Shown: positions 9,600 to 18,519 of the stretch, one piece after another
Layout of the letters: the number at the start of each line of letters is the position of its first letter
How positions within the stretch are numbered: position 1 is the stretch's first letter
Assembly (NCBI RefSeq): GCF_000518605.1
Contig: NZ_JADX01000010.1
Coordinates: 124,001-188,000 of the forward strand
Direction of reading: 5' to 3'
DNA: 64,000 nt
Source: Shewanella fidelis ATCC BAA-318
GTDB taxonomy: Bacteria; Pseudomonadota; Gammaproteobacteria; Enterobacterales; Shewanellaceae
Notes under the pieces: generated by a model
What the model was told of the DNA's origin: nothing
The model's database searches: none
Seen by the model: only the letters and a program-made list of their open reading frames with translations
Position numbers and translations under genes: made by a program

Positions 9600-9881
9600 A
9601 TGTTAGCGGTTAATGAATATTTTGAAGGTCAGGTTAAGTCTATTTCTTTCGCGGGCACTGACAAGCCAGCCTCTGTAGGCGTAATGGAAGCAGGTGAATA
9701 TGAATTTGGTACTGCTGCACCTGAAGTGATGCAGGTGATTTCTGGCGCATTAACAGTATTGCTACCAGGGCAAACTGAATGGCAAACCTTTAACGCTGGT
9801 GAACAGTTTAACGTTATTGGCAATGCAAAGTTTCAAGTAAAAGTAGCGACTCAAACCGCTTACCTGTGCATTTACGGTTAA
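9600..9881 (+). CDS. ppnP: Pyrimidine/purine nucleoside phosphorylase PpnP
   Basis: The 93-residue protein matches the YaiE/PpnP (formerly DUF1255) family over its whole length. It starts with [11 protein letters not shown] and contains the small-barrel cupin signatures [30 protein letters not shown] and FNAGEQFNV. PpnP phosphorolyses a broad range of nucleosides (for example uridine, adenosine, xanthosine) to the base and ribose 1-phosphate in the cytoplasm. The length is normal and the start has a good AGGAA site. It stands alone, with its own terminator. Confidence 0.95.
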   Translation: MLAVNEYFEGQVKSISFAGTDKPASVGVMEAGEYEFGTAAPEVMQVISGALTVLLPGQTEWQTFNAGEQFNVIGNAKFQVKVATQTAYLCIYG

Positions 9882-9901
9882 TAACGTATAAACCGTAAAG
9901 T

Positions 9902-9953
9902 AAAAAACCATCCGCTGTTAACATGACAATATGTTGAAGTGGATGGTTTTTTT
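9902..9953 (+). terminator. Intrinsic terminator of ppnP
   Basis: AAAAAACCATCC pairs with GGATGGTTTTTT, with a second inner helix AACAT/ATGTT and a TTTTTTT run. It begins about 20 bases after the ppnP stop. Confidence 0.85.
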
Positions 9954-10000
9954 ATTTCAGTTAAACAACTGACAGCTTGCTGTCATGGCAGTTATTAAGC

Positions 10001-10405
10001 TTACTCTACCCACATAACTAACTCGCCCGCAGTCTTTAGGCCATATTGTCTTTTCGTTAGCTTACCTGACGCATCAAATAATAGTAACTCAGCTGAGTCG
10101 GCGCGGTGTTGGCGGATCAACTTATCGCCCTCAGGTGTGCCAGTTGTCGCAATCAGAAAATATACCGAGTCACCGAGGTAATCACGGGCTTCGTTCATCT
10201 GCTCCGTCTGGCTATTACTCATCGCTAAACCATTATCATAAACAAAAACGATCGCCGGTTTACCTGTACCTATCTCTTCATGGGTTGACTTAAAGCCTTT
10301 AGGCATCACCATGACTAAAGCCACAAACAGCGCCACGATAGAAGCCACAACAGCAAAAGCAATCAGAGGTTTGCGGCGAGATGAATTTGAATTAACAGTA
10401 TTCAA
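10001..10405 (-). CDS. Membrane-anchored thioredoxin-fold-like protein, function unknown
   Basis: A 134-residue protein with a short basic N-terminus (SSRRKP) and one membrane helix at about 14-36 (IAFAVVASIVALFVALVMVM), so the remaining hundred residues probably face the periplasm. That part (KPAIVFVYDNGLAMSNSQ, then FLIATTGTPEGDKLIRQH and ELLLFDASGKL) looks like a degenerate thioredoxin-like alpha/beta fold without a CxxC motif. I do not recognise the family. The start is a TTG at 10403-10405 with an AAGGA site nine bases upstream; the next in-frame ATG would cut into the membrane helix, so TTG is preferred. Confidence 0.65.
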   Translation of the reverse strand: MNTVNSNSSRRKPLIAFAVVASIVALFVALVMVMPKGFKSTHEEIGTGKPAIVFVYDNGLAMSNSQTEQMNEARDYLGDSVYFLIATTGTPEGDKLIRQHRADSAELLLFDASGKLTKRQYGLKTAGELVMWVE

Positions 10406-10507
10406 GACAATAAATCCTTATTTAAACCACAAAAATAGACAACAAATCGGCTCATCATAATTAGCGAACCTGAGGCCTAGATTAAAATCATCAGTTAATT
10501 ACTATGA

Positions 10508-11482
10508 TTAATTAGCTAAATTGAGGATCTTACACTGCTTAAATTGACTCGTACTGCATTGTTTACTCAATGCCTGCGCTTTAACTAATTGTTGTGGATT
10601 AAGTTTAGCAGCAATAAATTCGAGCCGTTGCTTAGCCATGGCATTACCTTGGCCAGCCGCCGCATCTAACCAAACATAGATTTTGATAAAATCCGGCTCA
10701 CCATTCATACCATTATATTCACTGGTAGCTAAATCAACTTGCGCTTCGGCCAAACCTAAACTTGCGGCTCGCTCAAGCCAAGTGGTTGCTTTGACAGCAT
10801 TGACCTCTCCCGCTTTGCCGTCGATATACATCATGCCAATTTGGTGCATTGCCGGCGCAAACTCCCGCTCTGCGCTCAATTGGTACCATTGCAACGCCTG
10901 CTCAGGCTGGTGATAGTGCTCTAGATAGATCTTACCTAATACATATGGCGCTTCGCTGTGACCATTATTGCTGCTGAGCGTTAACCAATGCTGTGCAGCC
11001 TTTAAATCAACAGCGTCACCTAAGCCTTGAAAATGCATTAAACCCAGCATAAATTGAGCATCGACTTGATGTCTTGGGAATTGCGGGTCAACAGCCTGAC
11101 TAGCTAACTGTTGATACCAATAACGCGCCAACTCATAATTTGGATTGCCGACTCGACCTGCACGATACATCTCAGCAAGTGAGTATTGTGCTTCGGGCAT
11201 GCCTTGGTGCGCCGCCTTACGGTAATACGCCATTGCTTGCACAAAATCTTGCTCAACCAATATCCCTTTGGCATAGAGATAAGCCAAATTAGTTAGCGCA
11301 TCAGCATCGCCCGCAGCGGCATTATCGATACATTTAGGGCTAATTTGCTCAGCTAATCCATCAGCCGCATATTGGCACCATGGGTCAAATAGCGTCTGAG
11401 TATTAACAGCAGTACTGTCTTGCGTAGGCTGACTGCTGCAGCCCTGCAAAATCAGTATGATAACAATAAGAAAAATGCGCAT
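10508..11482 (-). CDS. Sel1-repeat lipoprotein
   Basis: The N-terminus is a lipoprotein signal with the lipobox LQGC (Cys near residue 15). About six Sel1/TPR-like repeats follow between residues 55 and 305, each with the A-x2-LG/LA-x2-Y-x-G pattern, for example ALTNLAYLYAKG, AQYSLAEMYRAG, AQFMLGLMHFQG and AMHQIGMMYIDG. Such proteins form superhelical scaffolds that bind other proteins; the lipid anchor places this one at the periplasmic face of a membrane. I use the ATG at 11480-11482, since the longer frame starts with a TTG only two codons upstream. No partner is indicated by the neighbours. Confidence 0.85.
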   Translation of the reverse strand: MRIFLIVIILILQGCSSQPTQDSTAVNTQTLFDPWCQYAADGLAEQISPKCIDNAAAGDADALTNLAYLYAKGILVEQDFVQAMAYYRKAAHQGMPEAQYSLAEMYRAGRVGNPNYELARYWYQQLASQAVDPQFPRHQVDAQFMLGLMHFQGLGDAVDLKAAQHWLTLSSNNGHSEAPYVLGKIYLEHYHQPEQALQWYQLSAEREFAPAMHQIGMMYIDGKAGEVNAVKATTWLERAASLGLAEAQVDLATSEYNGMNGEPDFIKIYVWLDAAAGQGNAMAKQRLEFIAAKLNPQQLVKAQALSKQCSTSQFKQCKILNLAN

Positions 11483-11580
11483 AAGCAAGCATCCACAACA
11501 GCGTTACATCAAGATGTTATATAGGTATAAGATCTTTTTCCGTTAAGACGATCTTAACAAACGGCATCAATCTTTGTCTG

Positions 11581-12306
11581 TTAACGCACACTAAAAAAGG
11601 AATTGATTGAGGTACGATTATTCAGCGCACTTTTATCAAACTCGACTTGAGCCGTTATGTTTGCACTATGAAGAATATTGCCAGAATAGATCACTAATCG
11701 GTTAGGTTTAGCTGCAATAGAAAAGACTTTTTCAAACAAGTCATCGCTATCATTAATATAGCCTGAGCGCTGCTCAGCAGAACTTTCAACCCTTTCAACC
11801 ATGTCCAAGATCATCTCTTTATCATCAAAACCGAAAGCGAGCTTATCTGTATGCTTATAGCGATAGAAATTGGTTCCACCTAAGTTATCATCATTGAGGT
11901 AATGTACAGCAGCCATAGAATGATCAACCAAAGAGTCAAAGTGTGGCATCTTTTGTTTAGGGGTTAATTGTTGCGGAGTTAAGGTGACTTTCGACAGCCA
12001 ACATTTAGCGATTTGATGCCGTTTGAAGCACTGCCCTTGTGGTTGTAATGCAAGTTGCTCAATCATCGCAGATAAGGTTGTGTAATAGCTATCGGGCATC
12101 TCATCACGCATGCCCGGAAAAAGCGTACCATCCCTGCCGGGCTTGTTAAAGTAAGCCTGATTATTGCTGTAATCGACCAATGTATCGAAGTCTGCAACAA
12201 AGTCATCAACAACCCAAATCAAATGCGCTGAATCGGCTAATTGCAGCACCTGAATATGCGCATCAGGGTTAACGGCCAACAACTTAATATCTGTAACTAT
12301 CGCCAT
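11581..12306 (-). CDS. DUF6445-like putative 2-oxoglutarate/Fe(II) oxygenase
   Basis: About 241 residues. The central segment has an H-x-D motif (MPHFDSLVDHSMAAVHYLND) followed by GGTNFYRY and, near the C-terminus, NRLVIYSGNILHSAN with a distal His. This H-x-D...H arrangement plus the double-stranded beta-helix spacing is that of Fe(II)/2OG-dependent hydroxylases, and the overall sequence resembles proteins annotated DUF6445. Those often neighbour tryptophan halogenases or TonB receptors, but none is present here. I take the ATG at 12304-12306, with AGGGA about ten bases upstream; an ATG seven codons further upstream is also possible. The substrate is unknown. Confidence 0.6.
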   Translation of the reverse strand: MAIVTDIKLLAVNPDAHIQVLQLADSAHLIWVVDDFVADFDTLVDYSNNQAYFNKPGRDGTLFPGMRDEMPDSYYTTLSAMIEQLALQPQGQCFKRHQIAKCWLSKVTLTPQQLTPKQKMPHFDSLVDHSMAAVHYLNDDNLGGTNFYRYKHTDKLAFGFDDKEMILDMVERVESSAEQRSGYINDSDDLFEKVFSIAAKPNRLVIYSGNILHSANITAQVEFDKSALNNRTSINSFFSVR

Positions 12307-12590
12307 AATGATACAGTCCCTTTGCATCTGATTTATCTTGCTCTTTAAAGCAGGTTCAAAACACTAACACCTAATAAACGACTCAAAAATATACAGATTT
12401 AACAAAACTAAATCTATCCTCAACAGATAAAATATTGATATCGCCTCTGCACCGTAGACTGTGACTTATCACAGACACAGATTAAAAAGACAGCTAAAGT
12501 CACCGCTAGCACTAGTGTGTACATTTTATTTGGATAAACTAGCCCGTTATAACCCTCTGAGCAAAATCATAAATAAAATTTGGAGTCACC

Positions 12591-13574
12591 ATGCCCATTC
12601 GTGGAAAGAATGAATTAATGCAGTACATAGCGGCTAACGATTTTGAATGGCTAAAAGCCAATGACGCCGCAAGTCAATTCAGCTGTATCTATGAGGATGA
12701 GCAAGGTATCACCATAATCGATAAGCTCAGAGGTGCAGGAGTATTCAGCGATAAAGATATTTTCCTGCAATTATATCGCAACAAAGAACAGCATATGAAC
12801 GACTGGAACGAGCAACAGTGGCGCGGCAAAACCGCAGCACTGTTCAGCATTCTTGAGCGCTATCCACGAGATGGCAGCCTAACCATTGCTGATGCACCAG
12901 TAGGACCTTGCTATGACATGGTTTATCACATTAGCAACGACTTTTTCTTGCCTATGATCAGGCACTTGGTAGAACTAGGCTGCGAATTAGATCACAACAA
13001 CTTTTTAGAACATGTCTACGATGGCAATGACGATCCAGAGTATCAACTATATGATTTTCTAATCAGCCATTATCAAACGTTTTCTCCACAAGCATTAGCC
13101 ACTGCCTGTGCGGCAATACTCGACCATGAAACTGATGAAACCGAACTTAAAAATCAGCAAATAGTCAGCAGCTTACTCGCTCGAGGTGCAGACCTAAACT
13201 GCAGCGTTAACGATAATAGCTGTGTAGCAGATTACGGCTCACTATTTGGCGCCGTGTTCGCCATTGCGCCGCAGATGTTAGACTCACACCCACAGATTGC
13301 TAAAGACTACCTTCCGAATGAAACTGCACTAGCCGATATCGATTGGGAATATATTGTAGAAAACAATTTTGGGCCAACACACCTTGAGGCACTATCTAAG
13401 CTAGTCGCTAAAGGCGCTGAATTGCCATTAGCAGAAATTGCTGAAAATATAGAGGAAACTTGGCACTACCTAAATGAGAGAGCAGTCGAGTACAACTCAA
13501 CTGACGCGGCAGAACACCTGAACCAGTTCGACCTAATGGCGTATGCAAAAGCCCTTAGGGCAATGGTTAAATAA
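12591..13574 (+). CDS. Hypothetical protein with weak ankyrin-like features
   Basis: A 327-residue acidic soluble protein without signal peptide or membrane helix. Segments such as MIRHLVELGCELDHNNF, IVSSLLARGADLNCSV and ALSKLVAKGAELP have the L-(V/L)-x-x-G-A-(D/E)-(L/N) pattern of ankyrin repeats, but the repeats are irregular and widely spaced. Proteins of this sort often mediate protein contacts, and some are toxin-immunity partners; nothing here settles it. The ATG follows a TTTGGAGTCACC site. A strong perfect hairpin lies just downstream. Confidence 0.6.
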   Translation: MPIRGKNELMQYIAANDFEWLKANDAASQFSCIYEDEQGITIIDKLRGAGVFSDKDIFLQLYRNKEQHMNDWNEQQWRGKTAALFSILERYPRDGSLTIADAPVGPCYDMVYHISNDFFLPMIRHLVELGCELDHNNFLEHVYDGNDDPEYQLYDFLISHYQTFSPQALATACAAILDHETDETELKNQQIVSSLLARGADLNCSVNDNSCVADYGSLFGAVFAIAPQMLDSHPQIAKDYLPNETALADIDWEYIVENNFGPTHLEALSKLVAKGAELPLAEIAENIEETWHYLNERAVEYNSTDAAEHLNQFDLMAYAKALRAMVK

Positions 13575-13890
13575 CTCTTCAACCACAAAGTGAAGCTTAT
13601 ACTAATATAAGCTTCACACCCGTCGAAGCCACAGCAAACTTGCTAAAAACCACCAACAGAGATCCCATTGTCGACCGACAAAAATGCACTCAAGTCTCAT
13701 TTATTGAATCAACAGCGAAATCTAGCAAATTGACAGTAGGTTGCGGGGAACTATTCTTAGCCCTATGCGCTCATAATTGTTATGACAGTAAATACGCATT
13801 TTAAATGCAGCTACAAATCCTAAGCTCAGCTTGGCTCACAGCAATGCGCTAAGTTGAGCACAACCAACTATATCGATGAGGCTAGATTGA
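13575..13890. other. Intergenic region with a perfect stem-loop
   Basis: A 316-base gap. At 13590-13617 GTGAAGCTTATA pairs perfectly with TATAAGCTTCAC around a four-base loop, 16 bases after the upstream stop. No T-tract follows, so it may be a poor terminator or an mRNA 3'-end stabiliser. The rest shows no convincing element. Confidence 0.6.
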
Positions 13891-14247
13891 ATGAATAAAT
13901 TGAGTAAGCTACTAATTGGTTCCACTATTACCATCGCGGCACTCAGCAGCGTGGCTCAAGCTGGTGATCTTATTTGTAAGGTCAAAGGTGGCGATGACGT
14001 GGTAATGAAAAACATAGAAATACTGCGTTCAAATGAAGCATTAGTCAGTATTGATGGCAGCTATAAGTCACCGATTTTGAACAATATCTACCGCATAGAT
14101 GGTGTTGATGGCCAAGACATTAGCGAAACTCCAACCTATATAGCCTATGGCCAATACCCACTGGCTGATCACGAATTACGTGCAACGGTGCAAGTCGCCG
14201 ACCAACCCGCCTTTACAGGCATGTGTACCGTCACCGAAGAGATGTAA
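13891..14247 (+). CDS. Small secreted protein, function unknown
   Basis: A 118-residue protein with a standard signal peptide (basic MNKLSK, a hydrophobic core, cleavage after AQA near residue 24). The mature part is about 94 residues, with two Cys residues (LICKVKGG and TGMCTV) placed to form one disulfide that ties the first and last strands, and several Tyr/Asp-rich beta segments. I do not recognise a family. It sits alone between two gaps of about 300 bases. Confidence 0.6.
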   Translation: MNKLSKLLIGSTITIAALSSVAQAGDLICKVKGGDDVVMKNIEILRSNEALVSIDGSYKSPILNNIYRIDGVDGQDISETPTYIAYGQYPLADHELRATVQVADQPAFTGMCTVTEEM

Positions 14248-14545
14248 GCGACTGCGCACGGCTGGTAATTCCCCTACTTAGCCAGCCAAAGTAAAATTGC
14301 ACTTTGCCTCTAAAGCCACGGTTCAAACTAAGATGGCTGCAAGTGCCTTATTTCTCTACGCATTTACTGACAAAAAAACGCTTACCTGCAAAGCTATCTT
14401 CTAAGCAGACAGCCCATTCCAGCTTATCGTTAACAATTTTAATAGCTTTTAATAAGTCTTAATTTCAGGCCGACATGTTGCAATGGTATTTTCACCAAAA
14501 TAAGGAAATCAATCGTGAATATTTAACAAAAATATAGGTGAAGTT

Positions 14546-15616
14546 ATGAGAAAGAATTTCAGCTGCCGCAATCCATCCACTTTTTTACTCATACTTATGC
14601 TGCTGAGCATAAGTCACTTAGTTTTCAGTTCTGCGAAAGTTTACGCCGCGACTGGTTTTTATCGCTGTAACGAAAAAGGAGATTACAATTTAAGAGCCGT
14701 GATCCAAGATAACAATATTGACCCAACAACGCCCGTTGGAAGAATACTAACCACAGTCGAAATGGAAGGCGGCTCATGGGATTTTACCTGTGATTATCAA
14801 AGCAACGCCTATAATTTTGCCAGAACCATGTATATCGCCACTGGGGAAGGCACTTGGGCTAACTATTGGTCAGGTGATAACACGGTTTGCCTCATACCTG
14901 GCCTGTCTGGAATTGGCATTCGCTTCTATGCAAGTGATGGTAACGCAAAAGTCTGCAATAGCGGAATACCTCTTTATCCTTATGATAATGGTTACATTGT
15001 TAAGTTTGACAGTGGCACAGTTCTCAGTGGCACAGCGAACTACACTCCTTTTGCCGAGCTCATACGCATAGGTGACATAAACGGGGGGGATCATATATTA
15101 CCCACAATGCCACTGAGATCTAAGCTAAGAACCTCCCCCACTTTATATAGCTTTAAGTATGGTATATTCAATTTAGTATTTACCAATCCCTCGCTCGAAG
15201 CTCGCCTTTGCACTATGGCTCAATTTAACAAAACCATTGATTTTGGCGATAATATTGATAAAGGCGATGACGTCATTAGTAAGCCTTTCGATGTTTGGTT
15301 AACCGATTGCTCTGGCAATGCCTTAACTGAGTATAAAAATAGTGCAAAACTATCTTTCACTTCATTACCTGATAGAATTAGTACCGATGGCACTCGGCTA
15401 TTTAACTGTGATGACGATGATTGCGCCGATGGCGCCTATATTACCTTCACAGACATTGAAGGCGATAATGTCAACCTAAAAGGTGGATACAGATTAAATG
15501 CCCAAACAACAAATAGTATCCCCAATCAACTCAGTTTTAGCAGTAACTTACATACAGAAAATACCAGCGGTGGAAAGATAGATACCTCAATAACACTAGT
15601 TCTGGAATACCTATAA
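14546..15616 (+). CDS. Orphan fimbrial adhesin-like (FimH-type two-domain) protein
   Basis: The 356-residue protein has a signal peptide (cleavage near VYAAT, residue 35) and two parts. The N-terminal part, about residues 36-200, is Cys-bearing, aromatic and beta-rich, like a tip-adhesin receptor-binding domain. The C-terminal part, about 215-356, follows the chaperone-usher pilin pattern: a Cys near the start (RLCTMAQ), IDFGD, a second Cys in KPFDVWLTDCSG, and an alternating hydrophobic final strand (SITLVLEYL) of the kind a chaperone donates to. No chaperone, usher or major pilin gene is adjacent, so it would depend on machinery elsewhere or be a remnant. The classification is by pattern, not by a search. 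Confidence 0.55.
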   Translation: MRKNFSCRNPSTFLLILMLLSISHLVFSSAKVYAATGFYRCNEKGDYNLRAVIQDNNIDPTTPVGRILTTVEMEGGSWDFTCDYQSNAYNFARTMYIATGEGTWANYWSGDNTVCLIPGLSGIGIRFYASDGNAKVCNSGIPLYPYDNGYIVKFDSGTVLSGTANYTPFAELIRIGDINGGDHILPTMPLRSKLRTSPTLYSFKYGIFNLVFTNPSLEARLCTMAQFNKTIDFGDNIDKGDDVISKPFDVWLTDCSGNALTEYKNSAKLSFTSLPDRISTDGTRLFNCDDDDCADGAYITFTDIEGDNVNLKGGYRLNAQTTNSIPNQLSFSSNLHTENTSGGKIDTSITLVLEYL

Positions 15617-15632
15617 ACAGTAAACCATAAAA

Positions 15633-15665
15633 AAGAGCCTTAATACTCAAAGCATTAAGGCTCTT
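15633..15665 (-). terminator. Intrinsic terminator of the BCCT gene
   Basis: AAGAGCCTTAAT pairs with ATTAAGGCTCTT over a nine-base loop. On the minus strand the stem is followed by TTTTTTATGG, so it terminates the BCCT transcript; it also separates the convergent adhesin-like gene. Confidence 0.8.
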
Positions 15666-15706
15666 AAGCTAGCGATAATAGCAACCACTATAACAAGTGC
15701 AGACGA

Positions 15707-17365
15707 TTAAGAGTTTACCTCTGAGCGCTGCACTTTTGACGACTGCACTTGTGACAACTGAGATTGCATAAGCCCTGCTTTGCCAAGTTGCTGCTCCGCC
15801 ATCAGCTTGGCCATCTTGGGTGCATGCCACAAGGTTGGCAATAGCACAAAAGATACAGGTACAGCGGTGATAACAATAAATGACTGCAAGGCCGAAATCC
15901 CTCCAGAGCCCATTGCAATCAAGGCTATCGCTACCAGCCCCATTAAGATCCCCCAAAATGCGCGCATCGCACCACTCGGCTCTGTCGAGCCGCTAACCAC
16001 AACACTAATGGTATAGGTCATTGAGTCACCCGTAGTCACAATAAAGGTAGTGGTTAAAATCAAAAACAGAATCGCAATCAAGGTTGGCATAGGTAGCTGC
16101 GAGGTAATCGCTAGCAACACGCCCGGCAAGTTAAAGCCTGCAAAAGCATCGGCCATAACGCCGGGATTTGCCAGCTCAAAAGCAAGCCCTGAACCACCGA
16201 CCACACTAAACCAAAAACAAGTGATTAACGGCGCTATAATCGCTATCGACAAAATAAGCTGACGAATGCTGCGACCACGAGAAATACGCGCAATAAAGAT
16301 TGCCATCATAGGGCCATAGCCTAAAAACCAGCCCCAGAAAAACACTGTCCACCAGCTTAGCCAGTCTGCATCACCACGATACAAAGACATAGGCACAAAG
16401 TTATTCACCATGCGCGCCACGCCCTGTAAGTAGCCATCAACAATAAAGCCCGTTGGGCCAAACAGTAAAATAAACACAATTAGCGCCGCCGCTAAAATAA
16501 TGTTGTAACGGCTAATAAGCTGAATACCGCGACTTAAGCCACTTAATGCCGACAAGGTATACATGGCAATGGCAAACACCACCACTAAACTTTGGGTCAT
16601 CAAGGTGTCTTGCACGCCAAATAACGCATTGAGCGCATAACTAATTTGTAAGCCTAGAAAACCAATAGGACCAATAGTTCCCGCGGCCACGGCAATAATG
16701 CAGAAGGTATCAGTTAAGGTGCCAATCCAACCTGTTAACGCCTTATCACCAAAGATTGGGTACAACAAGGTACGTGGCTGTAGCGGTAAGCCTTTATCAT
16801 AGTGTAAGTGCATCAAAACAATTGCGGCTAACGTGCCCAGTATTGCCCAAGCTAAAAAGCCCCAATGCAAAAAAGATTGTGATAAGGCATTAATCGCCAG
16901 AGTGCGTCCTTGTGCTTCACCATAAAATGGCGGTGCAGACACAAAATGGGCTATCGGCTCAGCAGCCGCCCAAAATACCCCCCCACCAGCAAGCAGAGTA
17001 CATAGAATAATTGCCAACCATTTAAAGGTATCCATTTCAGGCTTAGCCCGATTACCTAAAATGACGTCGCCAGTTCTGGCAAATGCTAAGTAGAGCCCTA
17101 TCACCAAGTTAGCCAGCAGCAACACTTGCCAAAACGGGCCAAACCATAGGGTTACTTTTGAGAATCCAACCTGAATGACGTTGGACAGAGCGGAAGTATC
17201 AAATACAGCAAGTAAAACAAATAGGACGAGGAAACCACCACTTAACCAGAGCACTGGGCTGGCAAAGGCGTTTAAATTAGATGGATCGCTGCGCTCGGGT
17301 GGATGAGCCGCAAGGTAGTTTTCATCTGTTGATTTACGATCGACAGATTGTGTCAAATTCGACAT
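15707..17365 (-). CDS. BCCT-family betaine/carnitine/choline transporter
   Basis: A 552-residue protein with twelve predicted membrane helices. The BCCT signature lies around helix 8: WWTVFFWGWFLGYGP followed by the amphipathic cytoplasmic helix IARISRGRSIRQ. The aromatic substrate box of the family, normally several Trp, is partly present. These sodium- or proton-coupled carriers import quaternary ammonium compounds as osmoprotectants or carbon sources. I start at the ATG 17363-17365; the longer frame begins with a TTG eleven codons upstream and has no better ribosome binding site. The short C-terminus (Gln/Ser-rich) lacks the long osmosensing tail of BetP. Confidence 0.88.
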   Translation of the reverse strand: MSNLTQSVDRKSTDENYLAAHPPERSDPSNLNAFASPVLWLSGGFLVLFVLLAVFDTSALSNVIQVGFSKVTLWFGPFWQVLLLANLVIGLYLAFARTGDVILGNRAKPEMDTFKWLAIILCTLLAGGGVFWAAAEPIAHFVSAPPFYGEAQGRTLAINALSQSFLHWGFLAWAILGTLAAIVLMHLHYDKGLPLQPRTLLYPIFGDKALTGWIGTLTDTFCIIAVAAGTIGPIGFLGLQISYALNALFGVQDTLMTQSLVVVFAIAMYTLSALSGLSRGIQLISRYNIILAAALIVFILLFGPTGFIVDGYLQGVARMVNNFVPMSLYRGDADWLSWWTVFFWGWFLGYGPMMAIFIARISRGRSIRQLILSIAIIAPLITCFWFSVVGGSGLAFELANPGVMADAFAGFNLPGVLLAITSQLPMPTLIAILFLILTTTFIVTTGDSMTYTISVVVSGSTEPSGAMRAFWGILMGLVAIALIAMGSGGISALQSFIVITAVPVSFVLLPTLWHAPKMAKLMAEQQLGKAGLMQSQLSQVQSSKVQRSEVNS

Positions 17366-18519
17366 GTAGTGTTCACTTTTGTCGTCGTCAGCAAGCAACT
17401 TTACCCATATTTAGACAGGCAATTTGATGCTGAGTCGGTGAGTTTTCCTCGGCTATTGCAAAGACTTAGAGCAACTTTGTAAAGGTTGAGGCCGTAAAAG
17501 GGGCGATATTTTAACACATACGAAAGTCGAATAAAAACCGCGCTAACTAGCACGTAAGTTGCAGCAAATATTAGTAGCTAGTGAATTATTTTAATTTTAA
17601 GCTAATTTCAAGCATTTAAACTAACGGCATCATTTTCAGTTTAACTGCAAATCGCTATCAGCCAGAAATAACCCCATTGCCAGACTATCACGCAGGCCTG
17701 TTACTCACACTGGATAATTGAGCTGACGCGATAAAATGATGGAATTTGGCTGTTGCTGAATATTTAAATTCAACAAACAAATGTTAATAGCAAGATCTAA
17801 CCTGACTGTATTTAAATTATTTTTACCAAGCAAAAAAGCTAATAAACCAGCAGTAAAACTCATTAACATCCAAAAATGATATTTTTAGATCATTCGCCAT
17901 AAAACATTATAGATAATCGATAATTAATTCATTTAAAGCAACGCGACTTTATTGTTCAACAAATGTTTTAGATGCACAATCAGCTAAGTAAAAATTAAGA
18001 TTTAAAATTTATTTTATGAGCTTAGATTACTGTTTTAAAAAAGCTTATCCAGCATGATTAAAATGCTGTTCTGTGCAGTGAACTATCTAGGCGATTAACA
18101 GGCTAAACTCCGCTAACAAAACCCAGCGTTACATTTTGAAAACATTGAAACAAAAAGGAAAAAGCAAAACAGAAAAGACGTTAAACAGTTGCAAATCAAT
18201 AAGCAAATCTGCATAAACATGAGTATAGAAAAACCATAAAAAGACATTAATAACAGCCCATCATTACTCTATATTTAATTTTATTACCAACTAGTGTTAT
18301 ATCTGCAAAATTAATTATTAAAAACGCCAATTAACACTTAAAAACTGACATATATAGTTCACTTTACTTCCTCATTAATTTTAATTAATTTACCCCCCAA
18401 ATTTAAGTACACACACAATAACCAGCTCATATTTCCACCATCACTTAAGTCCCTATTAATACCTTAAGTGCTGTTATTAATTTTAATTAAAAAATATAAA
18501 AATGATTATGGGAGTAAAC
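17366..18519. other. Large AT-rich intergenic region
   Basis: About 1.15 kb with no open frame that has a ribosome binding site, between the BCCT gene (minus) and cpdB (plus). It is rich in A and T runs. In the last 150 bases there is a duplicated ATTAATTTTAATTAA and an inverted repeat CACTTAAG/CTTAAGTG at 18442-18470, close to where the cpdB promoter should be. I see no tRNA, no recognisable riboswitch and no remnant of a coding gene. Confidence 0.6.
18374..18490. repeat. 15-bp direct repeat flanking an inverted repeat upstream of cpdB
   Basis: ATTAATTTTAATTAA occurs at 18374-18388 and again at 18476-18490, exactly 102 bases apart. Between them, CACTTAAG (18442-18449) and CTTAAGTG (18463-18470) form an inverted repeat with a 13-base spacer. 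Possible regulator sites for the downstream nucleotidase; the function is inferred from position only. Confidence 0.5.

Noticed and set aside
15669..15956. Minus-strand ORF overlapping the 3' end of the BCCT gene
   Set aside because: It lies in a different frame of the same strand inside the transporter coding region and has no independent support.
18345..18362. Possible Pho box (CTGACAT-N4-AGTTCAC) upstream of cpdB
   Set aside because: The first half matches CTGTCAT in six of seven positions but the second half matches poorly; too weak to claim PhoB control.
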